Assembly: GCA_944319885.1 (NCBI GenBank)
Contig: CALUFC010000001.1
Coordinates: 1-64,000 of the forward strand
Length of the DNA: 64,000 nt
Origin: an uncultured Coriobacteriaceae bacterium
GTDB taxonomy: Bacteria; Actinomycetota; Coriobacteriia; Coriobacteriales; Coriobacteriaceae
Direction: 5' to 3'
Under the pieces are notes generated by a model, which was not told where the DNA came from, searched no databases, and saw only the letters and a list, made by a program, of their open reading frames with translations. Position numbers and translations under genes: made by a program. Numbering within the stretch: the first letter of the stretch is position 1; each line of letters begins with the position of its first letter. This document shows positions 44,329 through 53,110 of the stretch, in pieces.

Positions 44329-45936
44329 ATGGCAGAAGAAGCTCGCGATAACGCGCCGGGCATGCGCTCGCTCGTCCCGCCGGTGCTCGGGCTCGCGCTC
44401 TCCTCTGCCTGTCTGAGCCTCACGCTGTTCAATGGCCATCGCGGCGGTGCCTCGCCCTCGCTCGACTTCATTCCCATGGTGCTCAGCTGTGCGATCATCG
44501 TCCTGCTCGGCGCCCGCGCCCTGCGCGCAGAGCGTCTTCCCAAGCCGCGCGTGGCGCTCCTCACGTTTCTCTCGATCCATGTTGCCGGCATCGCCGCACT
44601 CGTACTCATGCTCATCGGCATCATGGGGGCGCAGCCGCCCGGCATCATCTTCTCGCTGCTCGAGGGCATCGTTGCCGCCGGCAATGCGTCGCTTGCATGC
44701 TTCTGGCTTCGCAAGCTCCGCGGAACAGCGGCGCGCGAGGTCGCTCTCGTAGCGCTCTGCGCGGCAGCATGCTCGGAAATCGCCGTCTTTGTCTTCGGCT
44801 GGACGGACACCGCGGCCTACGGCGCCGCCTTTGTGTTTGCGTTTATTCAATTCGCCGCCGTGAAGGGGTCACGCGCCATGCAGGTGCCCAGCGACTTTTA
44901 CCCTGCCGCCTCGGAAGCGTACTTTGGAACGGGCGAGATGCGCTTCTCGAGCCGCGGGTACCTCGCCGCCGCCGCGCTCGGCATCTGCTTCATGGCGGTG
45001 CCGCTCGGCCTGGGCATCGCCGTGCCCCTCGGTGAAGACCCCGCTACCAGCGCGCCGTTCATCAACTTCGCCGAGCGCTGCCTGACGCTGATCATCGTCG
45101 TCGCGCTTGCCGGTCTCGGCATACGCCGCGTGCAAAAGACAACCGGACACGCGCTCACCACCTTGGTGTGGCTCGTCATGGAGCTGCTCGTTTCATGCGC
45201 CATGATCTTGATCGCCATCGGTGGCGGCGGCGCGCTCGCCGGCCGTGCGGCCACACTCGCCACCTCGCTCATTTTGCAGGCATTCGCCTGGTATCTCTCG
45301 GTTGCGTTTGTAAGCTTTGGAACCCGCGATCCGTATTTCTACACGGCAGTGGTCTGGGTGGCACTCTGCCTGCTCGAGGCGGCGGGCGGCGCGTTCGGCA
45401 TAGCGCTTGCGGCGATTGCCCCCCATAACACCGCGCTCCTGGTAGCCATCATGGGCTTTTGCGTGCTCGCCAGCGCCCAGGTGGTGTTCACGCAGCTGCT
45501 ACGCGACCCATCGCGCCAGGCGGGCGCTGTGGCATATGGAAACGTGAACACGGGAGCCGTGCGCACGGAGAAGGCAGGCAGCGCAGCTGAGCCCGCCAGC
45601 ACTCCGAGCGAACAGGAACGTAGCGCGGAAAAGGACGCCCTGCCGCTCATGAGCATGATGGGCGTGCCACCGGAGGGACAAAGCAGCCTTCCCAGCGGCG
45701 CCGCCAACGTACACATTGCCACCTCGGTCATCGCGCTGGGCCAGCAGTTCGGCCTTACCGGGCGCGAGATCGAGGTGCTCACGCTCTACGCCCTCGGGCA
45801 CACGCAGGCGCGCGTGAGCGAAGAGCTCCAGCTCTCGCAAAACACGGTGCACACGCACATCAAGCGCATCTATGACAAGACCAATCTCCATTCGCGCCAG
45901 GAGATTCTCGACTATCTCGCCGAATACGGCGCCTGA
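44329..45936 (+). CDS. Membrane LuxR-type transcriptional regulator
   Basis: A 535-aa protein. The first 400 residues form about 12 hydrophobic helices (for example LVPPVLGLALSSACLSLTLF, ALLTFLSIHVAGIAALVLML and LLVAIMGFCVLASAQVVF), a linker of about 70 residues is low-complexity, and the C-terminus is a LuxR/GerE HTH (LTGREIEVLTLYALGHTQ, then LQLSQNTVHTHIKRIYDKTN at about 498-517). This N-terminal membrane plus C-terminal LuxR plan is abundant in Coriobacteriia, often beside respiratory oxidoreductases. ATG 44329 has GAGGAG upstream. It is divergent from the accessory gene and shares a motif with the AOR operon promoter, so it is the likely local regulator. The membrane part may sense a small molecule. 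Confidence 0.88.
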   Translation: MAEEARDNAPGMRSLVPPVLGLALSSACLSLTLFNGHRGGASPSLDFIPMVLSCAIIVLLGARALRAERLPKPRVALLTFLSIHVAGIAALVLMLIGIMGAQPPGIIFSLLEGIVAAGNASLACFWLRKLRGTAAREVALVALCAAACSEIAVFVFGWTDTAAYGAAFVFAFIQFAAVKGSRAMQVPSDFYPAASEAYFGTGEMRFSSRGYLAAAALGICFMAVPLGLGIAVPLGEDPATSAPFINFAERCLTLIIVVALAGLGIRRVQKTTGHALTTLVWLVMELLVSCAMILIAIGGGGALAGRAATLATSLILQAFAWYLSVAFVSFGTRDPYFYTAVVWVALCLLEAAGGAFGIALAAIAPHNTALLVAIMGFCVLASAQVVFTQLLRDPSRQAGAVAYGNVNTGAVRTEKAGSAAEPASTPSEQERSAEKDALPLMSMMGVPPEGQSSLPSGAANVHIATSVIALGQQFGLTGREIEVLTLYALGHTQARVSEELQLSQNTVHTHIKRIYDKTNLHSRQEILDYLAEYGA

Positions 45937-46010
45937 CCGAACGCAGAGCCTCGAATAGACGCCCCGCGGCGCCGCTTCCCACCCGTCTCGCTCCACACCA
46001 CACGCCGTTT

Positions 46011-46069
46011 TATGCCGAATTGACCTCTAAGAGCCTCAAAACGAGGTCCTTAGAGGTCAATTCGGCATA
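46011..46069. repeat. Perfect 21-bp inverted repeat between convergent genes
   Basis: 46011-46031 (beginning TATGCCGAATTGACC) and 46049-46069 are exact complements; the 17-nt loop contains a nested CCTC/GAGG stem. It lies 74 bp after the LuxR-type stop and 71 bp after the purB stop. It may be a bidirectional terminator, although no T-run is present, or a palindromic repeat family. Confidence 0.7.
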
Positions 46070-46140
46070 TTCTACGGTTGGGCGCCGCCGCTCCGCGCAG
46101 CAAGCGGGCGCAGAACGGCGGCGGGACGGCGCGGGATGCC

Positions 46141-47487
46141 CTACGCGAAGTCGAGCTCCTCCAAGCGATCGAAAACGCGATCGATGCGCGTGAGGAAATC
46201 CCACGGATCGAAGATCTTGTCGAGCTCCTCGGCGCTCACCGTGCAGCGCGGGTCGGCTTCGAGCTTCTCGCGGAACGTGGTACCGGCCTGGCACTGCTGC
46301 ACCTCGCGCCAGGTGGCCATGGCGTTCTCCTGCACGATGGCGTAGGCCTCCTCGCGCGTGATGCCCGTCTCCACGAGAGCGAGCAGCACCTTGGACGAGA
46401 AGATGAGGCCGCGCGTCTTGTTGAGGTTGGCCTTCATCTGCTCGGGATAGAGGATGAGGCCATCGACCACGCGAATGAGACATTGGAACATATGGTCGAG
46501 CGCGATGAAGCTGTCGGCCTGCGCCACGCGCTCGGCGGAGCTGTGGGAGATGTCGCGCTCGTGCCACAGCGCCACGTTGTCGAAGGCGACCTGCGCGTTG
46601 GCCTTGACCACGCGGGAGAGGCCGCAGACCTTCTCCATGGTGATGGGGTTGCGCTTGTGCGGCATAGCGCTCGAACCCTTTTGCCCCTTCTTGAAGGGCT
46701 CCTCGGCCTCGAGCGTATCGGTCTTCTGGAGGTTGCGAATCTCGGTCGCGATGCGCTCGCAGGTAGCGGCCGTCGTGGCAAGCACACCGGCGAGATAGGC
46801 GTGGTGGTCGCGGGAGATAACCTGCGTGGACAGCGGATCGTGCACAAGCCCCAGGTGCTCGCAGACGTACTCCTCCACCTCGGGATCGATGGAGCTGTAG
46901 GTGCCCACCGCGCCCGAGATGGCACCGAAGGCAACGTTGGCGCGTGCATCGATCATGCGGTCGAGATCGCGCTTGAGCTCCCACGCCCAGCTGCCAAACT
47001 TCATACCGAACGTCATGGGCTCGGCATGGATGCCGTGCGTGCGACCGGCGCAAAGCGTCTCGCGCTCCTCGAACGCGCGGCGCTTGCAGATGGCGCCGAG
47101 CCTGCGCACATCCTCGATGATGAGATCGCAGGCCTGCACGAGCTGGTAGCAGAGCGCTGTATCACCCAGGTCGGAGCTCGTCATACCAAAGTGAACCCAG
47201 CGACTGGGCTTGGGCTCGCCTGCAGGCACCTCGGCATCGATATATTCGCCCATGTTGGTAAGGAAGGCGATGACATCGTGGTTGGTGACGGCCTCGATGG
47301 CGTCGACCTCATCCTTGTTGAACGCGGCGTGCTCGCGAATCCAAGCCGCCTCCTCGCGCGTGATGCCGATCTTGCCCAGCTCTGCCTGCGCCTCGCACGC
47401 GAGCACCTCGATCTCCTGCCAGATGGCGTACTTGTTTTCCAGCGAGAAGATATGCCCCATCTCAGGACGGGTGTAGCGATCGATCAT
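46141..47487 (-). CDS. purB: Adenylosuccinate lyase
   Basis: A 448-aa homotetrameric lyase that cleaves SAICAR and adenylosuccinate in purine biosynthesis. The fumarase/aspartase superfamily motif KGSSAMPHKRNPITMEKVCG is at about residues 268-287. RYTRPEMGHIFS at 4-15, TSSDLGDTALCYQL at about 105, GRTHGIHAEPMTFG at about 147 and RDHHAYLAGVLA are the other substrate-site blocks. Length is normal (about 430-475 aa). ATG 47487 has AAAGGAG upstream. It is convergent with the LuxR-type gene and follows the DUF4013 gene by 118 bp on the same strand. Confidence 0.95.
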   Translation of the reverse strand: MIDRYTRPEMGHIFSLENKYAIWQEIEVLACEAQAELGKIGITREEAAWIREHAAFNKDEVDAIEAVTNHDVIAFLTNMGEYIDAEVPAGEPKPSRWVHFGMTSSDLGDTALCYQLVQACDLIIEDVRRLGAICKRRAFEERETLCAGRTHGIHAEPMTFGMKFGSWAWELKRDLDRMIDARANVAFGAISGAVGTYSSIDPEVEEYVCEHLGLVHDPLSTQVISRDHHAYLAGVLATTAATCERIATEIRNLQKTDTLEAEEPFKKGQKGSSAMPHKRNPITMEKVCGLSRVVKANAQVAFDNVALWHERDISHSSAERVAQADSFIALDHMFQCLIRVVDGLILYPEQMKANLNKTRGLIFSSKVLLALVETGITREEAYAIVQENAMATWREVQQCQAGTTFREKLEADPRCTVSAEELDKIFDPWDFLTRIDRVFDRLEELDFA

Positions 47488-47605
47488 GCGCGGCTCCTTT
47501 GTTCAAACGCATCGACAGGTACATGGAAGCAGCATGGTGTCGCCGAGCACACGGCACGCCATCCCGCTCGGGCCGTCGGCACTACGCATGAAGCTGCCGC
47601 AGCCT

Positions 47606-48544
47606 CTACCTATTGTACGGGTTCGGACCCTCCTCCGACGGCGAGGAAGCGGCCTCCTTCACAGGGACACCGTCGGGCAGCGGATCGGCCGAGACGCCCC
47701 AGTGCCCCACCTCGAATCGGCAGAACCACTGGCCGGTCGCATTCATGGCAACGAGCTGCATGGCGATGGACACGACACCGTAGAAGAAGAGCACCGCGAC
47801 CACGAGCACCACGATGAGCGCGATGGGGCCGATACCCATCGAGAGCGCCCGCGCAAGCAGATACTCACCGGAGATATAGCCGAGCACATGGGGGTCGCCC
47901 ATGAAGAACGCGAGCACACCGCCCGCCACCGCTGCGCCGAGCAGCACGAACATCAGCGCGGAATAGACGAATCCCACTAGTCCGCCCACAAGCGACACGA
48001 ACAGCATCTTGCAAAACCCGCCCGGGTCGCGCGCGACCATCTGGCAGACCCGATCAAGACGCCATCCCGCCGCAAAGCTGTCGTAGAGCGTGGTACGCAT
48101 CACCGCCGCCATCGCGAACCCGTTGATAACCAGCGCGATCATGGCATCGACAAGGCCCGCACGCAGGCCGTCACCCAGATCGACCGGCAGGCTCACGCCG
48201 GCGCTATGGAACGCAATGTAGACGGGCAGCATCGAGGAAACGATGACGTCGCGAAACACGAGGCCCAAGATGAGCGCGAGCGCGAGCATCATGCTCATGA
48301 ACACGAGAAACGCCCGGCCGCCTGTTGCCAGCACCTTACCGTAATCGACACCGTGCTGCTTCGGCGCCGCATCGATACCCCACGCGGTGAGTCGCGCCCA
48401 TTCGAAACCGTAGCCAAACACCACGATCTGGCCCAAGATGGGAATCCATCCCACCAGCGCAAGCACGCAGAGGGGCTTGAGCCAGCCCTTGTCGCGCGTG
48501 AGCATCTTCCAAGACGAGGTGAAACCAAGCTGTCGCGATAGCAT
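47606..48544 (-). CDS. DUF4013-like multi-helix membrane protein
   Basis: A 312-aa membrane protein with at least six hydrophobic helices, among them LKPLCVLALVGWIPILGQIVVFGY at about 22-45 (note the WIPILGQIVVFGY motif typical of DUF4013), FLVFMSMMLALALILGLVF and IALIVVLVVAVLFFYGVVSIA near 240. The soluble C-terminus (VGHWGVSADPLPDGVPVKEAASS) is Pro/Ser/Glu-rich. DUF4013 proteins have no known function and are common in actinobacteria and archaea. ATG 48544 has GGAAGGA upstream; the frame extends to 48586 without a ribosome site. It lies upstream of purB on the same strand. Confidence 0.8.
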   Translation of the reverse strand: MLSRQLGFTSSWKMLTRDKGWLKPLCVLALVGWIPILGQIVVFGYGFEWARLTAWGIDAAPKQHGVDYGKVLATGGRAFLVFMSMMLALALILGLVFRDVIVSSMLPVYIAFHSAGVSLPVDLGDGLRAGLVDAMIALVINGFAMAAVMRTTLYDSFAAGWRLDRVCQMVARDPGGFCKMLFVSLVGGLVGFVYSALMFVLLGAAVAGGVLAFFMGDPHVLGYISGEYLLARALSMGIGPIALIVVLVVAVLFFYGVVSIAMQLVAMNATGQWFCRFEVGHWGVSADPLPDGVPVKEAASSPSEEGPNPYNR

Positions 48545-48729
48545 GAACGTCCTTCCACTGCGCGTGTGTGCCGCAGGCTGCAACATGAGGCACTATGAGT
48601 GTACGTTCAGCGCTGGGCCAGCGAGGTCGAAACATGCGAAATAAGCGGATCGTTCGCTCGAAATAAGTGCATATTAAGCACTTTGCGCAGCGTCAAAGCC
48701 CCTGGGGGCGAAAACACAAAAAATCGTGG

Positions 48730-48757
48730 TTGCACCCTGCGCGATATACGGTACAAT
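48730..48757 (+). promoter_or_regulatory. Promoter of the tRNA-Ser pair
   Basis: TTGCAC (48730-48735) and TACAAT (48752-48757) are 16 bp apart, 18 bp before the first tRNA. No gene is seen between 48545 and this point. Confidence 0.75.
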
Positions 48758-48774
48758 TTCCTGTGCTTATTTTT

Positions 48775-48865
48775 GGAGAGTTGTCCGAGTGGCCGAAGGA
48801 GCACGATTGGAAATCGTGTAGGCGCCAAAAGCGTCTCCAGGGTTCAAATCCCTGACTCTCCGCCA
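48775..48865 (+). tRNA. tRNA-Ser(GGA)
   Basis: A 91-nt class II tRNA with acceptor GGAGAGT/ACTCTCC, anticodon loop TTGGAAA (anticodon GGA), a long variable arm (TGTAGGCGCCAAAAGCGTCT region), T-arm GGTTCAAATCC and encoded GCCA end. The first of two tandem serine tRNAs. Confidence 0.97.
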
Positions 48866-48916
48866 GTGCACTTCACGCGGTGCGCAGCGCTCGTTGCGCA
48901 CCGTTTCACCCCATGC

Positions 48917-49009
48917 GGAGGGGTGGCAGAGTGGTTGAATGCGGCGGTCTCGAAAACCGTTTATCCGGTGTCCCCGGGTACGAGGGTTCGAATCCCTCCT
49001 CCTCCGCCA
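48917..49009 (+). tRNA. tRNA-Ser(CGA)
   Basis: A 93-nt class II tRNA with acceptor GGAGGGG/CTCCTCC (one G-U pair), anticodon loop CTCGAAA (anticodon CGA), a long variable arm around GTGTCCCCGGGTAC, T-arm GGTTCGAATCC and encoded GCCA. It starts 51 bp after tRNA-Ser(GGA) and shares its transcript. Confidence 0.97.
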
Positions 49010-49022
49010 GCAGATAGATGAG

Positions 49023-49050
49023 CCCGGTTCCTGCAGGAGCCGGGTTTTTT
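49023..49050 (+). terminator. Intrinsic terminator of the tRNA-Ser pair
   Basis: A 9-bp stem (49023-49031 with 49036-49044, one T-G pair), loop TGCA, followed by six T (49045-49050). It is a classical terminator 13 bp after the second tRNA. Confidence 0.93.
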
Positions 49051-49195
49051 CATAGGGGCGCGCATCTTCGCTGCAACTTGGGGTTACGTAGCACTTTTCC
49101 ATACCAACATGGACCTTGTCGATAGATACTGGACTATGGATGGTTGTGTCTTTCGCGCACCATGCGGCGCATGGCGTGCGGGACGGGAGATGGGC

Positions 49196-51154
49196 ATGCT
49201 CGAGGATTACCGCAAAGCACGCAAGCTCGGACTCAAGCAGATTCAGCGCGACGTTGCCGCGGGCAACTACCCCTACCCGCCCGCGCTCGACGACATCCTG
49301 AAAGGCCAGGGCTATCAGGGCGAGATTCCCATGGGCTTGGCGGAAATCGATATCGCGCTCATCGCGGGCACCAAGACGCGCGGCAGGCAGAACACCTTCT
49401 CGCGCGAGTTTATGCCCCTGCCGGAATCGAGCTCCGAGTTCGCAAGCAAATGGAGCGACCTCATTGACTCGCAGCGCGTCGAGGGCCTGCATGAACCCAT
49501 CATCGTCTATGAGTTCATGCAGCGCTTCTACGTGCAGGAAGGCAACAAGCGCGTCTCGGTGATGCGCTTTCTCAAGATGCCCACGATCCTCGCGAAGATC
49601 ACCCGTGTTGTGCCCATGCCGTCCGGCACAAAATCCTTCCGAATCTACCAGGAGTTCACGCAGTTCTACAACGCCGCGCCCATCTACGGCATCGTGTTCT
49701 CGGAAGAGGGCTCCTACGCCAAGCTCGCCGCGCTCGTGGACAAGCCGCTCAATACCCCGTGGCCGGAAGAGGACGTGCGCGACCTGCGCAGTGTATTCGA
49801 TTCGTTCAACGCGGCGTTCACCGAACGCGGCGGCAACCGCCTGGGACTCACCGCAGGCGACGCCTTCCTCATCTTCCTCAAGATCTATCAGTATTCGAAG
49901 ATCGTTCATGCGACGCCCGACGAGATCGCAGGGCATGTCGCGCGCGTGTGGAACGAGTTTGTTGTCTCGCGCGACGGAGGCAAGGTTGCCTACCTCGAGC
50001 ACCCCAGCCCCTCCAAACCGAAGATCATCCCCGAGCTCAAAAGCGTCTACAAAGACGTGCTGCGCGCCAAGCCGTTCCGCGCCGCCTTCATCTACGAATT
50101 CGGACCGCTCACCTCGGGTTGGACGGCGCTCCACGAACGCGGCCGAACGAAGCTGGAGCAGAAGCTCGGCGCGACGATCAGCACCCGCGCATTTCTCGAT
50201 TGCATCGATGACGACGACTTCGACCTCGCCGTCGAGGAGGCAGCGCATTGGAAGGCAGACCTGGTGGTGACGGTCTCTCCAACGCAGATGCGCCAAGCGA
50301 TGCGCGGGGCGGTCGCACACCCCGAGATCTCCTTCATCAACTGCTCGGTCAGTCTCTCGCACAGCGCGGTGCGCACCTTCTCCGGCCGCCTGTACGAGGC
50401 GAAGTTCTTGCTCGGCGCGCTGGCGGCGAGCATGACCGACAACCACAAGATCGGCTATGTAGCCGACACGCCGGTCTTTGGCAGCGTATCCGAGATCAAC
50501 GCCTTTGCGATCGGTGCCGCCATGATCGACCCGCACGCCATCATCTACCTCAAGTGGTTCACCGCGAAAGACTACGATTGGAAGCGTGAGTTGGCCGAAG
50601 AGGATGTGCGCATCGTCTCGGGGCGCGACTACCATGATCCCCTATTCCCGAACGAGGCATGGGGCTTGTATCGCATCGAGCACGATGGAACGACCACCCA
50701 CCTCGCTGAGCCCGTTTGGAAATGGGGGCGCTATTACGAGCTCATCGTGCAGTCCATACGCAACGACACCTGGAATCGCGAACGCGATATCATGGGCGAC
50801 CAGGCGCTCAACTACTGGTGGGGCATGTCGGCCGGGATTCTCGACGTCAACCTCTCGGCATCGCTGCCTTTTGGCCAGCGCCGGCTCGTGGAGATCATCC
50901 GGCAATCGATGCTCACCGGACGCACCGAGCCGTTTGTCGGGGACCTGATCGATCAGGACGGCACCGTGCAGCACACCGGAGAGGGCCGTCTTTCCAGCGA
51001 GGAGATCGTGCGGATGCGCTGGCTCAACGCGAATGTGATTGGTCGCTTGCCCGAGCAGCGCGAGCTTTCGCAAGACGGCCTCGAACAGGTCGAGGTGAGC
51101 GGTCTCATCCCACTCGACCCCACCACGCTACCGCATCGCGGGACCGCCTCATGA
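49196..51154 (+). CDS. BMP-family binding protein with N-terminal ParB/Srx-like domain, no signal peptide
   Basis: A 652-aa protein with two visible parts. Residues about 45-140 match the ParB/sulfiredoxin-like fold: GLAEIDIALIAGTKTRGR at 48-65, FASKW at 82-86, EPIIVYEFMQRFYVQEGNKR at 100-119, where the EGNKRVSV motif recalls the nucleotide-binding GERR/EGNRR loop. From about 330 (PFRAAFIYEFGPLTSGWTAL) it resembles a basic membrane protein (BMP/Med-type) substrate-binding domain, with ISFINCSVSL at about 380 and KIGYVADTPVFG at about 418. There is no signal peptide or lipobox, so it is probably cytoplasmic. ATG 49196 has GGGAGA upstream; ATG 49190 and 49109 are alternatives. It overlaps the phosphoesterase gene by ATGA. 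Ligand unknown, perhaps a nucleoside. Confidence 0.75.
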   Translation: MLEDYRKARKLGLKQIQRDVAAGNYPYPPALDDILKGQGYQGEIPMGLAEIDIALIAGTKTRGRQNTFSREFMPLPESSSEFASKWSDLIDSQRVEGLHEPIIVYEFMQRFYVQEGNKRVSVMRFLKMPTILAKITRVVPMPSGTKSFRIYQEFTQFYNAAPIYGIVFSEEGSYAKLAALVDKPLNTPWPEEDVRDLRSVFDSFNAAFTERGGNRLGLTAGDAFLIFLKIYQYSKIVHATPDEIAGHVARVWNEFVVSRDGGKVAYLEHPSPSKPKIIPELKSVYKDVLRAKPFRAAFIYEFGPLTSGWTALHERGRTKLEQKLGATISTRAFLDCIDDDDFDLAVEEAAHWKADLVVTVSPTQMRQAMRGAVAHPEISFINCSVSLSHSAVRTFSGRLYEAKFLLGALAASMTDNHKIGYVADTPVFGSVSEINAFAIGAAMIDPHAIIYLKWFTAKDYDWKRELAEEDVRIVSGRDYHDPLFPNEAWGLYRIEHDGTTTHLAEPVWKWGRYYELIVQSIRNDTWNRERDIMGDQALNYWWGMSAGILDVNLSASLPFGQRRLVEIIRQSMLTGRTEPFVGDLIDQDGTVQHTGEGRLSSEEIVRMRWLNANVIGRLPEQRELSQDGLEQVEVSGLIPLDPTTLPHRGTAS

Positions 51155-51798
51155 GAATCCTCGCCATCGCAGACACCGAAGAGAAGTGGCTCACCACCCA
51201 TTACGACCGCAAGCGCATGGCGGGCGTCGATCTCATCATCTCGTGCGGCGACCTTCCGGCGCGCTACCTCGAGCACATCGTGACGCTTGCCAACGTACCG
51301 CTTGTCTACGTGCCCGGCAACCACGACGCCGCCTATCGGGAACATGCGCCGCAGGGCTGCATCTCCCTCGAAGAGCACATCGTAGATTTCCACGGCCTGC
51401 GCATCTTAGGGCTGGGCGGATCGATTCGCTACAACCAGACGGTCTACGGATTCACCGAGCAGGAGATGCGCTGGCGCGTGGTCAAGATGACGCTGGCGGC
51501 GCAGGCAGCGGGCGGCATCGATCTCGTTGTCACCCATGCACCCCTGCGCGGATACGGCGACCTGGACGACCTGCCCCACCAGGGATTCGAGTCGCTCAAC
51601 ACGTTGGTTGAGCGGCTGCATCCGCGCTATCTGCTGCACGGGCATGTTCACCCCGAATACGGCCGTCTCACCCGCGTGCGCGAGCATCCTGCCGGCACCA
51701 CGCTCATCAACGCGTGCGGCTGGCAGATGCTCGACATCGACGAGTCGACGCTGCCCGATCGCTCGCGCTCCTCATTCTGGCGTGTGGAGCACATCTAG
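51151..51798 (+). CDS. Calcineurin-like metallophosphoesterase
   Basis: A 215-aa dinuclear metal phosphoesterase. Motifs are the shortened first block ADTEEKW at residues 7-13 (normally DxH; here Asp8 followed by TE), SCGDLPARYLE at about 31-41, VYVPGNHDAAY at about 51-61, VVTHAPLRGYGDLDD at about 128 and LHGHVHPEYG at about 165. The N-terminal DxH motif is altered, as in some bacterial subfamilies, while the GNHD and GHVH motifs are intact. ATG 51151 overlaps the stop of the ParB-BMP gene (ATGA), so the two are translationally coupled and probably act together. Substrate unknown. Confidence 0.85.
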   Translation: MRILAIADTEEKWLTTHYDRKRMAGVDLIISCGDLPARYLEHIVTLANVPLVYVPGNHDAAYREHAPQGCISLEEHIVDFHGLRILGLGGSIRYNQTVYGFTEQEMRWRVVKMTLAAQAAGGIDLVVTHAPLRGYGDLDDLPHQGFESLNTLVERLHPRYLLHGHVHPEYGRLTRVREHPAGTTLINACGWQMLDIDESTLPDRSRSSFWRVEHI

Positions 51799-51818
51799 CG
51801 ACCGGGCGCGCCTCAACC

Positions 51819-53060
51819 TTACAGGCAAACAGCTCCTACCTGGCGGATATTGGTGAGGTAGATGTTCTCGGCACCCACATACGGGGTCATGTACGCAATA
51901 TAGTCGTCCGTGTGCTCATGCGGCACCACGCACATGATGACGCCGGCGAAGCCGCCGCCGTGCAGGCGGCACACGCCTGCACCGATACGGCGCAGGAAGA
52001 TCTCGGTGAGCGCAAGCGCCACGGGAATGGACTGCTCGGTGGGATCGGCGGGTACGTAGGCATTCTGCAGCCACTTCCACGACGAGTTGCCCGACGCCTC
52101 AATCATCTCGAGCACGCGCGCCTTGTCGCCGGCATGGAGCGCCCGCACGGCCTCTTCAACGCGGCCGCACTCCTCGAAGTAGTGGAGCGCGCGCAGGACC
52201 GCGCGGTCTGAACCCACGCGCTCGCGTAGCTCGGGCAGCGCGTCGAGCACCGCTTGCTCGGTCGTCTGGCAGAGGTTCTCCACACCGAGCAGCTTTGCCA
52301 CGGCATGCATCTCATCGGGCACCGAGGAGTATTCGGCGGAAAGGTCGGCGTGTCCCTTGCCGGTGTTCACAATCACCAGGTCGCAGCCGAGCGCATCGAA
52401 CCCAAAATCGACCTGCTCGTAGTTCACGCCCTCCGAGAAGTCGAGCATGATGGTGCCGCCCGCCGCGCAGGCCATCTGGTCCATGAGGCCGGACGCCTTC
52501 TTCCAGTAGATGTTCTCGGCATACTGCCCGATGCGCGCATAGTCGGCAACCGTCACCTCGTCGTTGTTGAAGAGGTGGTTGATCATGCTGCACACGAGCA
52601 TCTCGAACGACGCGGACGAGCTGACACCCGCGGACGGAATGACCTCGGATGACGCCATGGCGTTGAAGCCACCCACAGCAAAGCCGCGCTCGCGGAACGC
52701 GCGCGCCATGCCCGCCACGAGCGAGGTGCTGCCCTGGCACAACGGAGCTTCTTCGAGCTTATCGAGATCGACCACGATGGGATCGTCGTACCCCTCGCTC
52801 ACGATCTCGATGATGCTCGTGCCGTTGGCCGCCGCGGCGCCCACGCTATCCATGGTGATGCTCGCTGCAAGAATCTTGCCGCCGTTGTGGTCGGTATGGT
52901 TGCCAATGATCTCGGTGCGGCCGGGCGCCGAGAAAAACTCGAGCTCGGCATCGCCGAAGCGCGCCTGGTAGCGCTCAGCGAGCACCTCGAGACGCTGCTT
53001 GGCAGCCTCGGCCGCCTCGCCGTAGACCTCATGGAGTCGCTCCTGGGTTGGAAACGCCAT
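51819..53060 (-). CDS. galK: Galactokinase
   Basis: A 413-aa GHMP kinase that phosphorylates galactose at C1, first committed step of the Leloir pathway. The galactokinase signature is APGRTEIIGNHTDHNGGKIL at about residues 45-64, with NHTDHNGG where most have EHTDYNGG. The GHMP ATP loop is SEVIPSAGVSSSASFEMLV at about 138-156, catalytic Asp is in SGLMDQMACAAGG at about 189-201, and RLHGGGFAGVIMCVV near the C-terminus is motif 3. ATG 53060 has GAAGGGAG upstream. It follows galT by 50 bp and forms a two-gene operon under the LacI-type operators. The stop lies 20 bp from the convergent phosphoesterase gene. Confidence 0.93.
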   Translation of the reverse strand: MAFPTQERLHEVYGEAAEAAKQRLEVLAERYQARFGDAELEFFSAPGRTEIIGNHTDHNGGKILAASITMDSVGAAAANGTSIIEIVSEGYDDPIVVDLDKLEEAPLCQGSTSLVAGMARAFRERGFAVGGFNAMASSEVIPSAGVSSSASFEMLVCSMINHLFNNDEVTVADYARIGQYAENIYWKKASGLMDQMACAAGGTIMLDFSEGVNYEQVDFGFDALGCDLVIVNTGKGHADLSAEYSSVPDEMHAVAKLLGVENLCQTTEQAVLDALPELRERVGSDRAVLRALHYFEECGRVEEAVRALHAGDKARVLEMIEASGNSSWKWLQNAYVPADPTEQSIPVALALTEIFLRRIGAGVCRLHGGGFAGVIMCVVPHEHTDDYIAYMTPYVGAENIYLTNIRQVGAVCL

Positions 53061-53110
53061 CGTTATCTCCCTTCTTGCGCCATACGGCGCGAATCATTAC
53101 CTGATATCCG

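Noticed and set aside
51151-51798. Decayed phosphoesterase because the first DxH motif is altered
   Set aside because: The GNHD, THAP and GHVH motifs are intact, the frame is complete and translation is coupled to an upstream gene, so it is treated as a functional variant.
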